Source of the DNA: Schizochytrium sp. CCTCC M209059 | Lineage: Eukaryota; Sar; Bigyra; Thraustochytrida; Thraustochytriidae | Length of the DNA stretch: 64,000 nt | Assembly: GCA_000818945.1 (NCBI GenBank) | Contig: KN805395.1 | Span: 232,749-296,748 of the forward strand | Reading direction: 5' to 3' | Shown here: in pieces, positions 51,485 to 60,591 of the stretch | Layout of the letters: every line of letters begins with the position of its first letter | Position numbering within the stretch: position 1 is the stretch's first letter | Program-made: the position numbers and the translations under genes | The notes under the pieces: model-generated | What the model was told of the DNA's origin: nothing | Seen by the model: the letters and a program-made list of their open reading frames with translations, nothing else | Databases searched by the model: none

Positions 51485-51640
51485 CCAAGCAAAGCAAACC
51501 AAACCAAAGCAAACCAAAGCAAACCAAAGCAAACCAAAGCAAAGCAAACCAAACCAAAGCAAACCAAAGCAAACCAAAGCAAACCAAAGCAAACCAAACC
51601 CGAGCAATCCAAACCAAACCCGAGCAATCCAAACCAAATC
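51485..51640. repeat. AAGCAAACC/AAACCAAAGC short-period repeat
   Basis: Imperfect repeats of AAACC and AAAGC pentamers over about 155 bp, purine-strand biased, with CGAGCAATCC variants at the right end. Confidence 0.85.
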
Positions 51641-52152
51641 GCAGCAGAGCCGCGCCACGAGCGAGCAAAACAGCCTGTGCGCGCCAGCCAGTCCGCAGTC
51701 CGGCCGGGCGAAACTCCGCCCTCCCTGCCCAGCAAGAAGAAGTTGTTCTTCCCGTCCGTGTGCGCGCGCGGCCTGCCCCTGCCAGTGGGGGAGGGGCATG
51801 CATTCTGGCAAGGCATGCATTCTGGCAAGGCAACGAACTAACTAACTTGAAGGCGAGGGAAGGAGAGGAGCACGCCGGAGCGCGTGGCGCGGCCATGCAG
51901 CTAGCTGGAGGCAGAGCGTGTGTGTGCATGAGCACGAGCGCATGATGATGATGACGAGCGGGACGAGCGAGACGAGGGACGAGACGAGAGCGAGGGGCCG
52001 TGGAGCGATGGATCGCGACGGCGTGCGGGATGGATGGATGGATGGATGGACGGACGGGTGGATGGATGCGTGGCTGGGTGCAGGGAGAAAGACGTCCGGA
52101 TCGGCGGGAGGACATGGCTGGCGCGACAGAGCAGCCTGAGTGCAACTGCGCC

Positions 52153-52183
52153 ACTAGCTAGCTAGCTAGCTAGCTAGCTAGTT
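52153..52183. repeat. (CTAG)n tetranucleotide repeat
   Basis: About seven copies of CTAG, a self-complementary unit. Confidence 0.9.
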
Positions 52184-52900
52184 GGCATGTCGGACGCCTC
52201 GCCAGCCACCGCGCTTGGCCGACAGCCAAGGGTCTGCGACCAGAGAGTCGCCTGCCTCGTGGCCACGAGTGGCGGTAGTCGTACCTGCCTGCCCAAGAGC
52301 GACGAGTGTCCATGCATGCAGCCATCCCTTTACTGATAAGCCAGGGCGGGCGGCAAGGGAGGTAGGTAGCGACAGCCCAAAATCCGCGAGGCGAGTCCTC
52401 TCTTCAGCCCCGGGTGAACACCAGGCTGCGGGCGACGCGGTACGAGTGGGACGGGCATCCCCGAATCCTGAAGCATCTGGGCTGGAAAAGGCAGCCATTT
52501 CAAGTTATTATCGGCGACATCTTGCCAGAGAGACAAACGCATGCACAAAAGGAGACCTTTCCCTCTTGGATCGTCAGCCGCTTCGTGCACGATGTGAGCC
52601 CTCGAATGATGGTGTTGTTTATTGGGGGGGTCTATCCATTGACGTCTCGTTCATCACAATGACAGCGTTATGCACCACCAATCTTGCGGTTCACGATGTG
52701 GTTAGAAAAAAAGACGTTGTCCTCGGTAAGTGTGTTGTGGAAGCGCCGATGTAAAAGCACCTGCGCCAAAGAGAAGGCACTCATCCTGTTCATCAACGGG
52801 GTTCGTGAGACTTGATGATGAAATCGATCTCACAGACGAATAAGACTCCTCTTGAAGTCGTCGAGAAGAGATAAAATCGCCTTGTCTTGCGGTTTTCTGC

Positions 52901-53285
52901 ATGATCTTTGCCCAGAGCTTATTCGATCTTTGCGCTTGATCTTCACAAAGAGCTTATTTGTTCTTTGCACTTGATCTTCGCCCAGAGCTTATTTGTTTCT
53001 TGCACTTGATCTTCACAAAGAGCTTATTTGTTCTTTGCACTTGATCTTCGCCCAGAGCTTATTTGTTTCTTGCACTTGATCTTCGCCAAGAGCTTATTTG
53101 TTCTTTGCACTTGATCTTCGCCCAGAGCTTGTTTGTTCTTTGCACTTGATCTTCGCCCAGAGTTTATTTGTTTCTTGCACTTGATCTTCGCCCAAAGCTT
53201 ATTCGATCTTTGCGCTCGATCTTTGCCCAAAGCTTATTCATTCTTTACACTTAATCTTCGCCCAAAGCTTATTCGTTCTTTGCAC
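52901..53285. repeat. 35-bp tandem satellite, about 11 copies
   Basis: Head-to-tail units of 35 bp with the consensus CTTGATCTTCGCCCAGAGCT followed by TATTTGTTCTTTGCA. Two variants alternate in the left half: a CACAAAGAG form and a CGCCCAGAG form. The outermost copies diverge most (GATCTTTGCG ends). The array lies 0.8 kb upstream of the HSP20 gene. Open frames across it are by-products. Confidence 0.93.
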
Positions 53286-53481
53286 ATCACTGGAATGGGA
53301 CACTTCAACAGTGTGCAAGGCCCGGAGTTGCTTGATAAATCAGTTCGAGCATGTTGTACGTCTGGAGATGTCCTCGTTTCATGGATCCTGTGGCTTGATA
53401 ATTTGTAATGTTGGAATTGAAAGTCCCGAGCACTTGGGACGAGAGTTGTATTCTTGATTTAAAACTTCTTTGAGTTGGCAG

Positions 53482-53578
53482 TTTGTAGCACAAACTTTGA
53501 CCCCTGACGTTTGTAGCGTAAACTTTGACCCCTGACGTTTGTGGCGCAAACTTTGACCCCTGGCGTTTGTAGCGCAAA
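53482..53578. repeat. 28-bp tandem repeat, three copies and a partial
   Basis: Unit TTTGTAGCGCAAACTTTGAC then CCCTGACG, at 53482, 53510 and 53538, with a truncated fourth at 53566. It is unrelated in sequence to the neighbouring 35-bp satellite. Confidence 0.9.
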
Positions 53579-53717
53579 GTTCCTTCCTTCCAAGTGACCT
53601 CACTCGTAATTCAGGTACACACTCTCTGTTTCACGCATGAGAACATCGATCCAATGATGCGATGCTAGCTAGCATCGCGCTTCACCGGCACACTCGCCTC
53701 CGCTGCGCAATCTTTTT

Positions 53718-53728
53718 TTCTAGAATTC
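53718..53728. promoter_or_regulatory. Heat-shock element, TTCTAGAATTC
   Basis: Contains the inverted pentamer pair TTCnnGAA recognised by heat-shock factor, 330 bp before the chosen HSP20 ATG. Confidence 0.6.
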
Positions 53729-53769
53729 GGTCGGATGCGCGTGTGGCAAGCGCCAGCGATGCGGTGTCT

Positions 53770-53781
53770 TTCGCGAAATTC
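53770..53781. promoter_or_regulatory. Heat-shock element, TTCGCGAAATTC
   Basis: TTCnnGAA pair followed by another TTC one base off the ideal spacing. Confidence 0.55.
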
Positions 53782-53857
53782 GCCGCGCTCGTGCCGCAAG
53801 TGCTAGTGACCTGGCGAGTGAGCGGACGAGAAGATCGCGAAAGATCTCTGGGTCCAG

Positions 53858-53870
53858 GAAAATTCGCGAA
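53858..53870. promoter_or_regulatory. Heat-shock element, three perfect alternating units
   Basis: GAAAATTCGCGAA reads GAA-nn-TTC-nn-GAA, the minimal three-unit site for a heat-shock-factor trimer, 188 bp upstream of the HSP20 ATG at 54058. Confidence 0.75.
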
Positions 53871-54057
53871 AGATGACCTCGGGCCCTTGGGACTCCGACG
53901 ATCCGACACGCCGCCAATGATTGAGGACGAGGATGCTCCGGCAGGCAGGAGCGAGAGCAAGCAGACCCGAAACGATCGCCACAAGAGCCAAACAAAGCAA
54001 GCAAAGCAAGCAAAGAAAGAGCGAAAGAGCGAAAGAGCGAAAGAAAGAACCAAGAGA

Positions 54058-54618
54058 ATGATCTATCTTCGTGGCGGAGACCCCATCACCATGGCGCTCA
54101 ATGAGCTCGAACGCGTCAACCGTGGCTCCTCCAAGCAGCGGCCCAATGTCGCTGGCTTTCCCATCGATGTGAGCGAGACCAAAGACAAGTACATTGTCAG
54201 CTGCGATCTTCCCGGCGTGAACAAGGACGATGTCAAGCTTGATCTCGAGCAGCGCACCTTGAGCATTTCGATTGCACAGCCCCAAAAACAGAAGATCGAG
54301 GCGGCAAAGGACAAGAAGCAGGGCGACATGCAGGACGGCGACGAGGTGAGCGCCCCTTCCTCGCCCACGCACGAGGCCAAGGAGTCGGATGACCACGCCG
54401 AGACGAAACAGGAGGCTGCGCCCAACGAGCCGGCTCAGGCGACGCGCCAGGCGACAACCTTTTTGCTTCGCGAGCGTACGGCCCCGCGTGGCGGACGCAA
54501 GCTTGAGTTTGAGTCGGAGCTCGACGCTGAGCACATTTCGGCCACGTTCACCAACGGCGTACTGGAGATCTCCGTCCCCAAGAAGCAGCCTGTCGTCCAC
54601 AAGATTTCCATTGCCTAA
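54058..54618 (+). CDS. Small heat-shock protein, HSP20/alpha-crystallin family
   Basis: ATP-independent chaperone that holds unfolding proteins during stress. The 186-residue product starts MIYLRGGDPITMALNELERV, then the alpha-crystallin domain: GFPIDVSETKDKYIVSCDLPGV, KLDLEQRTLSIS, then FLLRER, and finally ATFTNGVLEISVPK with the family's G-V-L motif. A charged insertion of about 65 residues (Lys/Asp/Glu/Ala-rich) splits the domain between the early strands and RER, longer than usual. It ends KISIA with no targeting signal, so it is probably cytosolic. In-frame ATGs also exist at 53662 and 53917, but heat-shock elements lie between them and 54058, which argues that the upstream part is promoter. 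There are no introns, as common for heat-shock genes. Confidence 0.9.
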   Translation: MIYLRGGDPITMALNELERVNRGSSKQRPNVAGFPIDVSETKDKYIVSCDLPGVNKDDVKLDLEQRTLSISIAQPQKQKIEAAKDKKQGDMQDGDEVSAPSSPTHEAKESDDHAETKQEAAPNEPAQATRQATTFLLRERTAPRGGRKLEFESELDAEHISATFTNGVLEISVPKKQPVVHKISIA

Positions 54619-55234
54619 GCGAGCGTCTGTACATTCACAGGCCAGACTCATATCCCACGCTTCCACAGGCCAGTTGCATGAGCCTATACACGAGAAGCTT
54701 ACAAAGTCATGCTGGGTGATTGATTCTCAATGTCGATCATCGTCTCGCTAAATGGCCTCCACGCGGGGAGACATCCTCGATGTCCCCTGCCATGTAATAA
54801 ATTTAAAAGAAAAGAATAATTCCGATTTGAGCCTTCATCGTCAGCTTGTTCTTTTCCCTTGCATGTCGTTGCTTCAAACTTCGATTGTGCCTTGTATCTC
54901 CAAAATTTTTGTGAAGCTTGTTGGAGGAAAGTCTGTGTCTCTTGATGGAAGCTTTACCGAGCTCAACCGTGATATTTCGGCCTTGTTAATTTGAGAACTT
55001 GAGTACGAGTTTGCGAGTCTGTGGATTGTTTTCTTCTTCTTTCTTCGATTCATGAGCTTGTCATGAACGAATAGAATAAATGGAAAGAAGTAGCAAAAAT
55101 GTAATACTACTAGATATCGGTAAGAGTAAAAAAAGAATTCAAAGATCATCATAAATGAGGTCGAGCAGACGCACGCAAGTTCGCGTCATGTGCCCGCCGT
55201 GGTGAGGGGTTTGTTTATATGTACTACAACTAGG
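54619..55234. other. Convergent AT-rich 3' region after HSP20
   Basis: AT-rich, with the facing 3' ends of HSP20 and of the minus-strand gene at 55235. AATAAA-like words are present (AATAAAT near 54797, AATAAA near 55075). No gene seen. Confidence 0.5.
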
Positions 55235-56647
55235 TTAATTTGTGGTGCTGCGCACGATTCTGCGAGAGACATGTACAGAGGCATTGAAGCCATGGTGTTT
55301 GCTGGGGCTGCGAGGCTTTGCGGGCGGCTTGGGCGTGAAAGATGCGCCAGAGCCGTCGCAAGGAAGGTTGTCGAGATGAGCATCGTTCTCACTCATCGAG
55401 GGGCTTCCGGCGCGCTCGAGGTGGCGCGCAAGTCGCACCTTGTTATCAGATGGCGACATGAAGGGTGCCCTATTGCACTCGCGCAGCGACTTGCGGACCG
55501 GAACAACGGGAGTACCCGCGATTGCGAGTCTTTCGCAAGCATCGGAGCGCACGAGCTCGCGGCTCGGCGCCAAGGTTCGGACGACGAGCCCGGAGCGCGG
55601 GCTCGGGGTCGGGGTGGATAAGGGGTGAGAACCGCGGTGGTGGTGCGGCTCTCGAATGGACTTGCGCAGCGGCGCAGGAGGGGTGACCGGGTCGTATGAA
55701 GGCGCTGTGGGCCGAAAGCGAGCCGTGGTGTCTACGCTTCGCCGCAAAAAGTCGATGGCTCTGAGGTTCGTTTCGACGCGCGGCGCCGTCATGGCGCGGC
55801 GCCTCGCGGTCCGGGTCATTCCTTTCGAGGGCTTTTGCTGCTGCTGTGATGCCGCAGGTGCGGGCGCGACCTCGCCAAGAAGCAGCTGGAGCTTCTTGAC
55901 GACCAGCGCTGCGTTGTTCGTGCGCTGGATCTCATGCTGCACACTCTTTTCAAGGCGATTGTTCTCACGCGGCGCGATCTCGGGGCAGTTGAGGCTTGCC
56001 CAGAGGCGTGTCTGCCAGGTGGACGTCGTGGGCACATCGCCGAGCGATCGCCTCCGCGTCTCTGGGCGCGGGCGCCGGCGGCGCTCGCACGTCCTCGCCG
56101 CGGGTGCCTTCGACTTCTTCATATCGTCCCTGCTGGGTGCCCATGCGCCATCCTGTTCTTGGGACTTTTGCTCTTCACTCTCGTTGCTGCTTCCCGTGCG
56201 CCGCGACTTTGGCGGCGTCCGCGTCATGGCGCGCGTGCTGGACAGCATCATCGGTGCTTCTCCCGCTGCGCTCTGCCTGCGCACGGCCATGGTGCTGGCA
56301 ACGGGATTTGCTGGCTTACGGGTTCTCGTTTTCGCGTCAATTTCGTTGTGATTGTTATTGTTGTTGTTGTTGGTGGTGGTGGTGGTGTTGAGGATGTGAA
56401 GACTGTGCCGCAACCGACGAGAGGAGCCGTCCCCACTGGCGCGTTGCGGCTCGGGTTCCGCGGTCGGTTCCTCTTCGAGCAGCAAGCTGTTCCCGCTCCG
56501 CTCACTCGCGAAGACGGAGTCCTCATCCAGGTCCTCGCTGCCACTCTCGCTGCGCAGGCACGCCGAAAAGGAGAGTCTGCGCGCGAGCATGACGAGGTCC
56601 TCGGGGTCCTCGGCCCTGCGCGCCGCGTCCACTGCGCGCGGTGTCAT
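55235..56647 (-). CDS. Hypothetical Arg/Ser/Thr-rich protein
   Basis: A 470-residue protein I do not recognise. It is basic and mostly disordered. An Asn/Thr run near residues 90-100 comes from ACC/AAC codons in the DNA. Two short repeats resemble each other: PLRKSIREPHHHR and PVRKSLRECNRAP, as do VDTTARFRPTAPSYDP and similar Pro-rich phrases. One helical stretch (NNRLEKSVQHEIQRTNNAALVVKKLQLLL) might be a coiled coil. There are no membrane segments or signal peptide. The pattern of short RKS motifs could be microtubule-associated or a kinase substrate, but that is speculation. The first in-frame ATG is at 56647. Confidence 0.6.
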   Translation of the reverse strand: MTPRAVDAARRAEDPEDLVMLARRLSFSACLRSESGSEDLDEDSVFASERSGNSLLLEEEPTAEPEPQRASGDGSSRRLRHSLHILNTTTTTNNNNNNNHNEIDAKTRTRKPANPVASTMAVRRQSAAGEAPMMLSSTRAMTRTPPKSRRTGSSNESEEQKSQEQDGAWAPSRDDMKKSKAPAARTCERRRRPRPETRRRSLGDVPTTSTWQTRLWASLNCPEIAPRENNRLEKSVQHEIQRTNNAALVVKKLQLLLGEVAPAPAASQQQQKPSKGMTRTARRRAMTAPRVETNLRAIDFLRRSVDTTARFRPTAPSYDPVTPPAPLRKSIREPHHHRGSHPLSTPTPSPRSGLVVRTLAPSRELVRSDACERLAIAGTPVVPVRKSLRECNRAPFMSPSDNKVRLARHLERAGSPSMSENDAHLDNLPCDGSGASFTPKPPAKPRSPSKHHGFNASVHVSRRIVRSTTN

Positions 56648-59600
56648 GCCGGAGCAGCAAGTGAGCCTGGGGCGAAGCAATGAGAGCCCGAACAGGAAAA
56701 AAAGGATCAGAAGAAGAGGTGAGGAACGCGAGAGAAAGCGGGCTTGGCGCTTGTTGTCGCTGGCTTCTGACGTGCCACGTAGGTGGCGGAAGGGTCAGTT
56801 GCGGTTGTTTATTGTCCGGGACAGTGTCTCTTATTATGTTTGTCACCACCCGTCGCAGACTGGGCTGGTTTGGGGTGAGGCGAGCACGGTGGAGAGAGAG
56901 TGGGAGGGAGGCTCAGATCAGTGGCCGACCGAATGGATGACGATCGTGCCTCGAACGAGGCCAAGTCGTGCAGAGTGAAGGACTGGCTGTGACTGGCTGC
57001 TCGGCTGCGCGCTGGCTGGCTATCGCGTTGGATGGTCGACTACAGGCAGGCACGCAGGCAGGTACGTAGACAGGCAGAGAAGCAAGGAGAAACGTCAGCA
57101 CCGGCTGGCTCCTGTCTCGCCTAGCTTCCGTTGAAGGCTGGAGTCTTCGTTCGTCGGTCGATTCGAGAGCACCGTGGGCTCCCTTTGTTCTCCTTCGCGA
57201 GCGCTAGCCCAGACTGGAGGCTGCTTGCTTGTTTGTTTGCGTGCGTGCTTGCTTGCTTGCTCAAGCAATTCAAGCTCGCTCCTCGCTTTCTTTCTCGAAC
57301 GATGCACCTGAAAGACCCCTGGTCGAGATGCTTGAAAGACCCGTGAAAGACACTCTCTGTCTTGCTCAGGTTCCGTGGGCGGTTGCACACACGGCGCGTC
57401 TGCAGCGAGCAGGCTACGTGGCGCTTTCTTTCTCCACCTGCCTCCACGATCGCGATCGCGCACTCGCTCGCTCGATCGCTCAATGAATGGCGCGGTGCAC
57501 AGTCAGGCCACGTGTTACGCCCCGGCGTGGGCTCGGGTTCTGGTCCTGGGCTCGGTCCTGGTGTGACGTACGCAAGGAGAGTTTCTTCGGCAGGACTGCG
57601 ATGCGCGCGATGCCGCTCGATCGTTCTGGGAGCGCGACGTCGCGGTGCGGCGGTCCGCTATGCACGCACGCGTGACCGGGTCGGTGAGTTGCGAATACTC
57701 GCAGCGAGTCTGTCTGGCCTCGGAAAAGACGCAAGCTCGTGTACTAGCTTGCCAACCTCGCTTGCGTGTTTGATTATTGCGAGTGCGAACGTAGCGAGAG
57801 TGCTCTCGGCCTAGCGCTCTCGTTCGGCTCGACAGTGAGTTTGGATATGTTCGCTTTCTTGGCTCTGATTTTCACCTCCTCGCTCCGCTTCGCTTCGGTG
57901 GGGCGCGCGAGAAGTCTTTGACGCGTAGAGCAATGCACACCAGAGCAGAAGGGGAGAGAGGATGGCACGGGCCTCGCGGCGTCGAGGAGGCGCGTGCTGC
58001 AGCTGCTGCACGCGCACTGGCTGCAGCCTTGTGTAAGAAAGAACTTCGTGTCAAGGACTCCGAAAGATAGACAGCCTGCTTCGAGCAAGACAAGACCTCC
58101 TATCAGTCAGTCAGTCGTCAGTCGGACAGTCAGACAGTCCAGTCCAGTCGCGCTGCAGCTGCACGGTCCCTTCCCTCGCTCGCTTGCTCGGTCAACGCCA
58201 CGATCCCGCCTCTACAGCCCAGCGGCTGTCCGCGTGCCTGCAGCCAGCTCGCGCGCGGCGGTCGCGGGCTACTCCGAGGAGGGCAAGCAACTTCCGTCGA
58301 TGGGGTTTTGATAGACTCCTCGTCGCCCTGCGCGCTCGTCTCTCGATTTCGAATTCAAATTCAAATTCAAATTCAAATTCAAACGCAAGCCCACTTTCAA
58401 ATTTAAATTCGAGCCCGAGCCAGCCACGTCAGCTCTCGCTCTCGCTGCCAAACAGACAGACACGCAGACAGAACGGACATATGACCTAACCACCGCCGGC
58501 ACGCTCCAACCACCGACGTTCTCTCCCGCGTTCCCGCCCCACCCGCGCCACGGACTCGCACGCCGCTCCCGTTCCGCGCGCATGCTCCTATGCATAGCAA
58601 ATTTCTGCACAACGCATTAGAGGGGTGCGGTGTGAGTACGCGCAGAGGGGGGGGGCTGTTCTCTCCCGATAATAGGAATGTCGCGTCCAAGTTCGAGTCC
58701 TCCCGCGGGCCTGTCTGCGACGCGACGCGACGCGACGCGACACGAGTCCGCGCGAGCGGCGGAGAGGCCGCGGCGCGTGCGGGCTTATCGGAAACCGTAA
58801 CGACGGTGGTTGAGTGAGGACGCGCCCGTTAGGCAGGTTTGCGAGCTTTTTGGCTGGCATGGACCTGCGAAGAGAACACCATGGAAAGCCCGGGGGTGGG
58901 CCAGATGGGACTCCAACACGAAGATGCCGTAGCAGCGCAGCGGCATGGAAGGCGTTTGTCGAGTTCGAGAAGAACGTCCCACGCAGGGCCGCCGAGAGAA
59001 GACAATGCGAGACGCGGTGGCCGGGCAGGGAGGGGAGGGGAAAAAACGTTAGGACTCGATGCTTTGGTCTTGAAAGAGCGAAAGCAGGAGAAAGAGCGAG
59101 CAGACGCTGACTGTGCGACTCCGAGAGTGCAAAGAGCGTGGTCACGAGTTACCGAGCAGGTAAGGGAAAAATCGAATAGGGAAAAAGAAAGGGGGGGGGG
59201 AGAGCGACCGAGGAGGCTGATGATGCAAGCGGGCAACGCTTCGTTCGTGTTGGGAGCGTTACTCGAACGAAGCGCTCTCACCTGCTGCTGCACATTGTCA
59301 GAGGGAAAGCCACGCCAGCGAGCGAGCACGAGAGATCAAGTCTAACGTGAAGACGGGATTGTCAGATGTGAAACGTCGCACTTTTCTCATGAAACGCATG
59401 GCCCGGCCCATTCACCCGAGGGAAAAATTCAGAAGTGAGCTTGTTCATCGTTCGGCTTCGTGGATGCTACGTGTAACGTATGCAACACTTTCTAGACTTT
59501 ACTCACAAGAGCAACGGCTGTGCTTAACGACCTCAATTGCGTAGAGTAAGAAGTCACGGGGAGATGGTCAGGGCGCCTTGTTGTTCAAGTACATCTTCGA

Positions 59601-60591
59601 ATAGGCCGGCGGGCAAGGTCTTCATCATGTATCATGTGGTTTCCCTGTTAACGAATTGGAGGTGAATGGAAAAAACAGCATGCGTTCTACTTGAGGAAAT
59701 CACTTTCACACGCCGATGCATTGATCAAAGGACAAGGATTTTGCGATCAAAAGCACGGTGGCTTGGATTAATTTGTCGCAGGGAGGTCGTGGCGACAAAT
59801 ATGGGATTGAGTGCTTTCCCCTCAAAATGGCTTCCAGATAAAAAGTTTCATGTTCATTCTGCCTCATTTCGCAGCAGGCTCGATTGGGGCGATGATGCAT
59901 ACTTTTCCAAAAAGATGAGTAGCCATGGACTCATGAAAACATGATAATCCAATCCAAACGTTAGAGTCAGCAAAATAATCGAACAAAAGCCACTCTAGAT
60001 ATCAGATCAGCAACAGCCATCTACGTGTGCATTGAAGAGCTCTGTCCTTTGCTCAAGGTCGTTCCTCAGAGAAGAAAAGAATAGAAAGAAGAATTTGATT
60101 TCACTACACGCAAAAGAAAGTCCCGCTTCGTGGCTAGCACAAAATGGGAAAGTAGATGGAAAGCTTCCCACGCTGCTGCTCGGACTTGGCTTTATCATTT
60201 TGATGTAATTGGGTACGTTTCGGTTCTGCCGGCTTCTGGCGTCGACTTTGGTCGCCGCCAGGTCTATTCGGCCCAGTGGTCCCAGGTTGCGATCCTGGTC
60301 CAGCTGTTACTAAGTGGGTCGATGATTATGTTAATTAATATAATTTCGGGCGCGGCCTAAACTCGGCGCGGACGAACGGAGCGGCCTTGTTGTACTGGTC
60401 CTCAACTCCGCGCGTTCGCACGGCGCGAGTCGATGCGTTGTTCCTGCATCGTTCCACATGACATCAGGTCATTAAAAAAAAAATCCACCAGCCCTCTAGA
60501 AATCTGTATGAGTGAGAGAAAATGAACAAAAATTACAGTGAGCAGGACACTTAGAAAAAAACACAATGAATACCAGACTAACGACAACCAT
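56648..60591. other. Long intergenic region without a credible gene
   Basis: About 3.9 kb. The left half is GC-rich with GGCAG repeats (about 57040-57080), TTGCT-rich DNA (about 57225-57265), GTCA tetramers (58103-58140) and AATTCA hexamers (about 58345-58382). From about 59340 on the DNA is AT-richer and less repetitive; short frames (for example 59666-59944, plus) have no recognisable content. Poly-G runs lie at about 58645 and 59190. I found no tRNA or snRNA. Confidence 0.55.
58345..58382. repeat. (AATTCA)n hexanucleotide repeat
   Basis: About six copies of AATTCA ending at AACGC. Confidence 0.85.

Larger units (their letters stand above)
49799..52900. other. Long repeat-rich intergenic region
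   Basis: About 3.1 kb without a credible gene. It contains GCGA tetramers (about 50125-50150 and 50235-50262), CTGG tetramers (about 50390-50410), an 18-bp repeat (50838-50911), AAACCAAAGC-type repeats (about 51485-51640), GGAT tetramers (about 52030-52070) and CTAG tetramers (about 52153-52183). Many open frames cross these repeats on both strands but their products are low-complexity. The first 0.4 kb probably contains the PP2C leader. Confidence 0.65.

Noticed and set aside
50935..52154. Frames of 220-370 codons rich in FGLVCF or KPKQTK repeats
   Set aside because: They arise from the AAACC/AAAGC repeat and GC-biased DNA. The same stretch is open in several frames, and no domain or conserved segment is visible.
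52182..52754. Open frame of 190 codons on the plus strand
   Set aside because: No recognisable content, biased flanks, and it overlaps other equally open frames. A weak lineage-specific gene cannot be excluded but is not supported.
53662..54057. N-terminal extension of HSP20 from the ATG at 53662
   Set aside because: The stretch has three heat-shock elements and low-complexity Lys/Arg/Gln content, and family members start close to the alpha-crystallin domain.
58640..58715. TTCGAGT word resembling a tRNA T-loop
   Set aside because: Flanking bases do not pair and no acceptor stem is found at the expected distance.
60215..60310. tRNA-like arm CCAGGTTGCGATCCTGG
   Set aside because: It forms a 5-bp stem with a 7-base loop, but the loop does not match the T-loop consensus and no acceptor stem, D arm or anticodon arm could be drawn around it.
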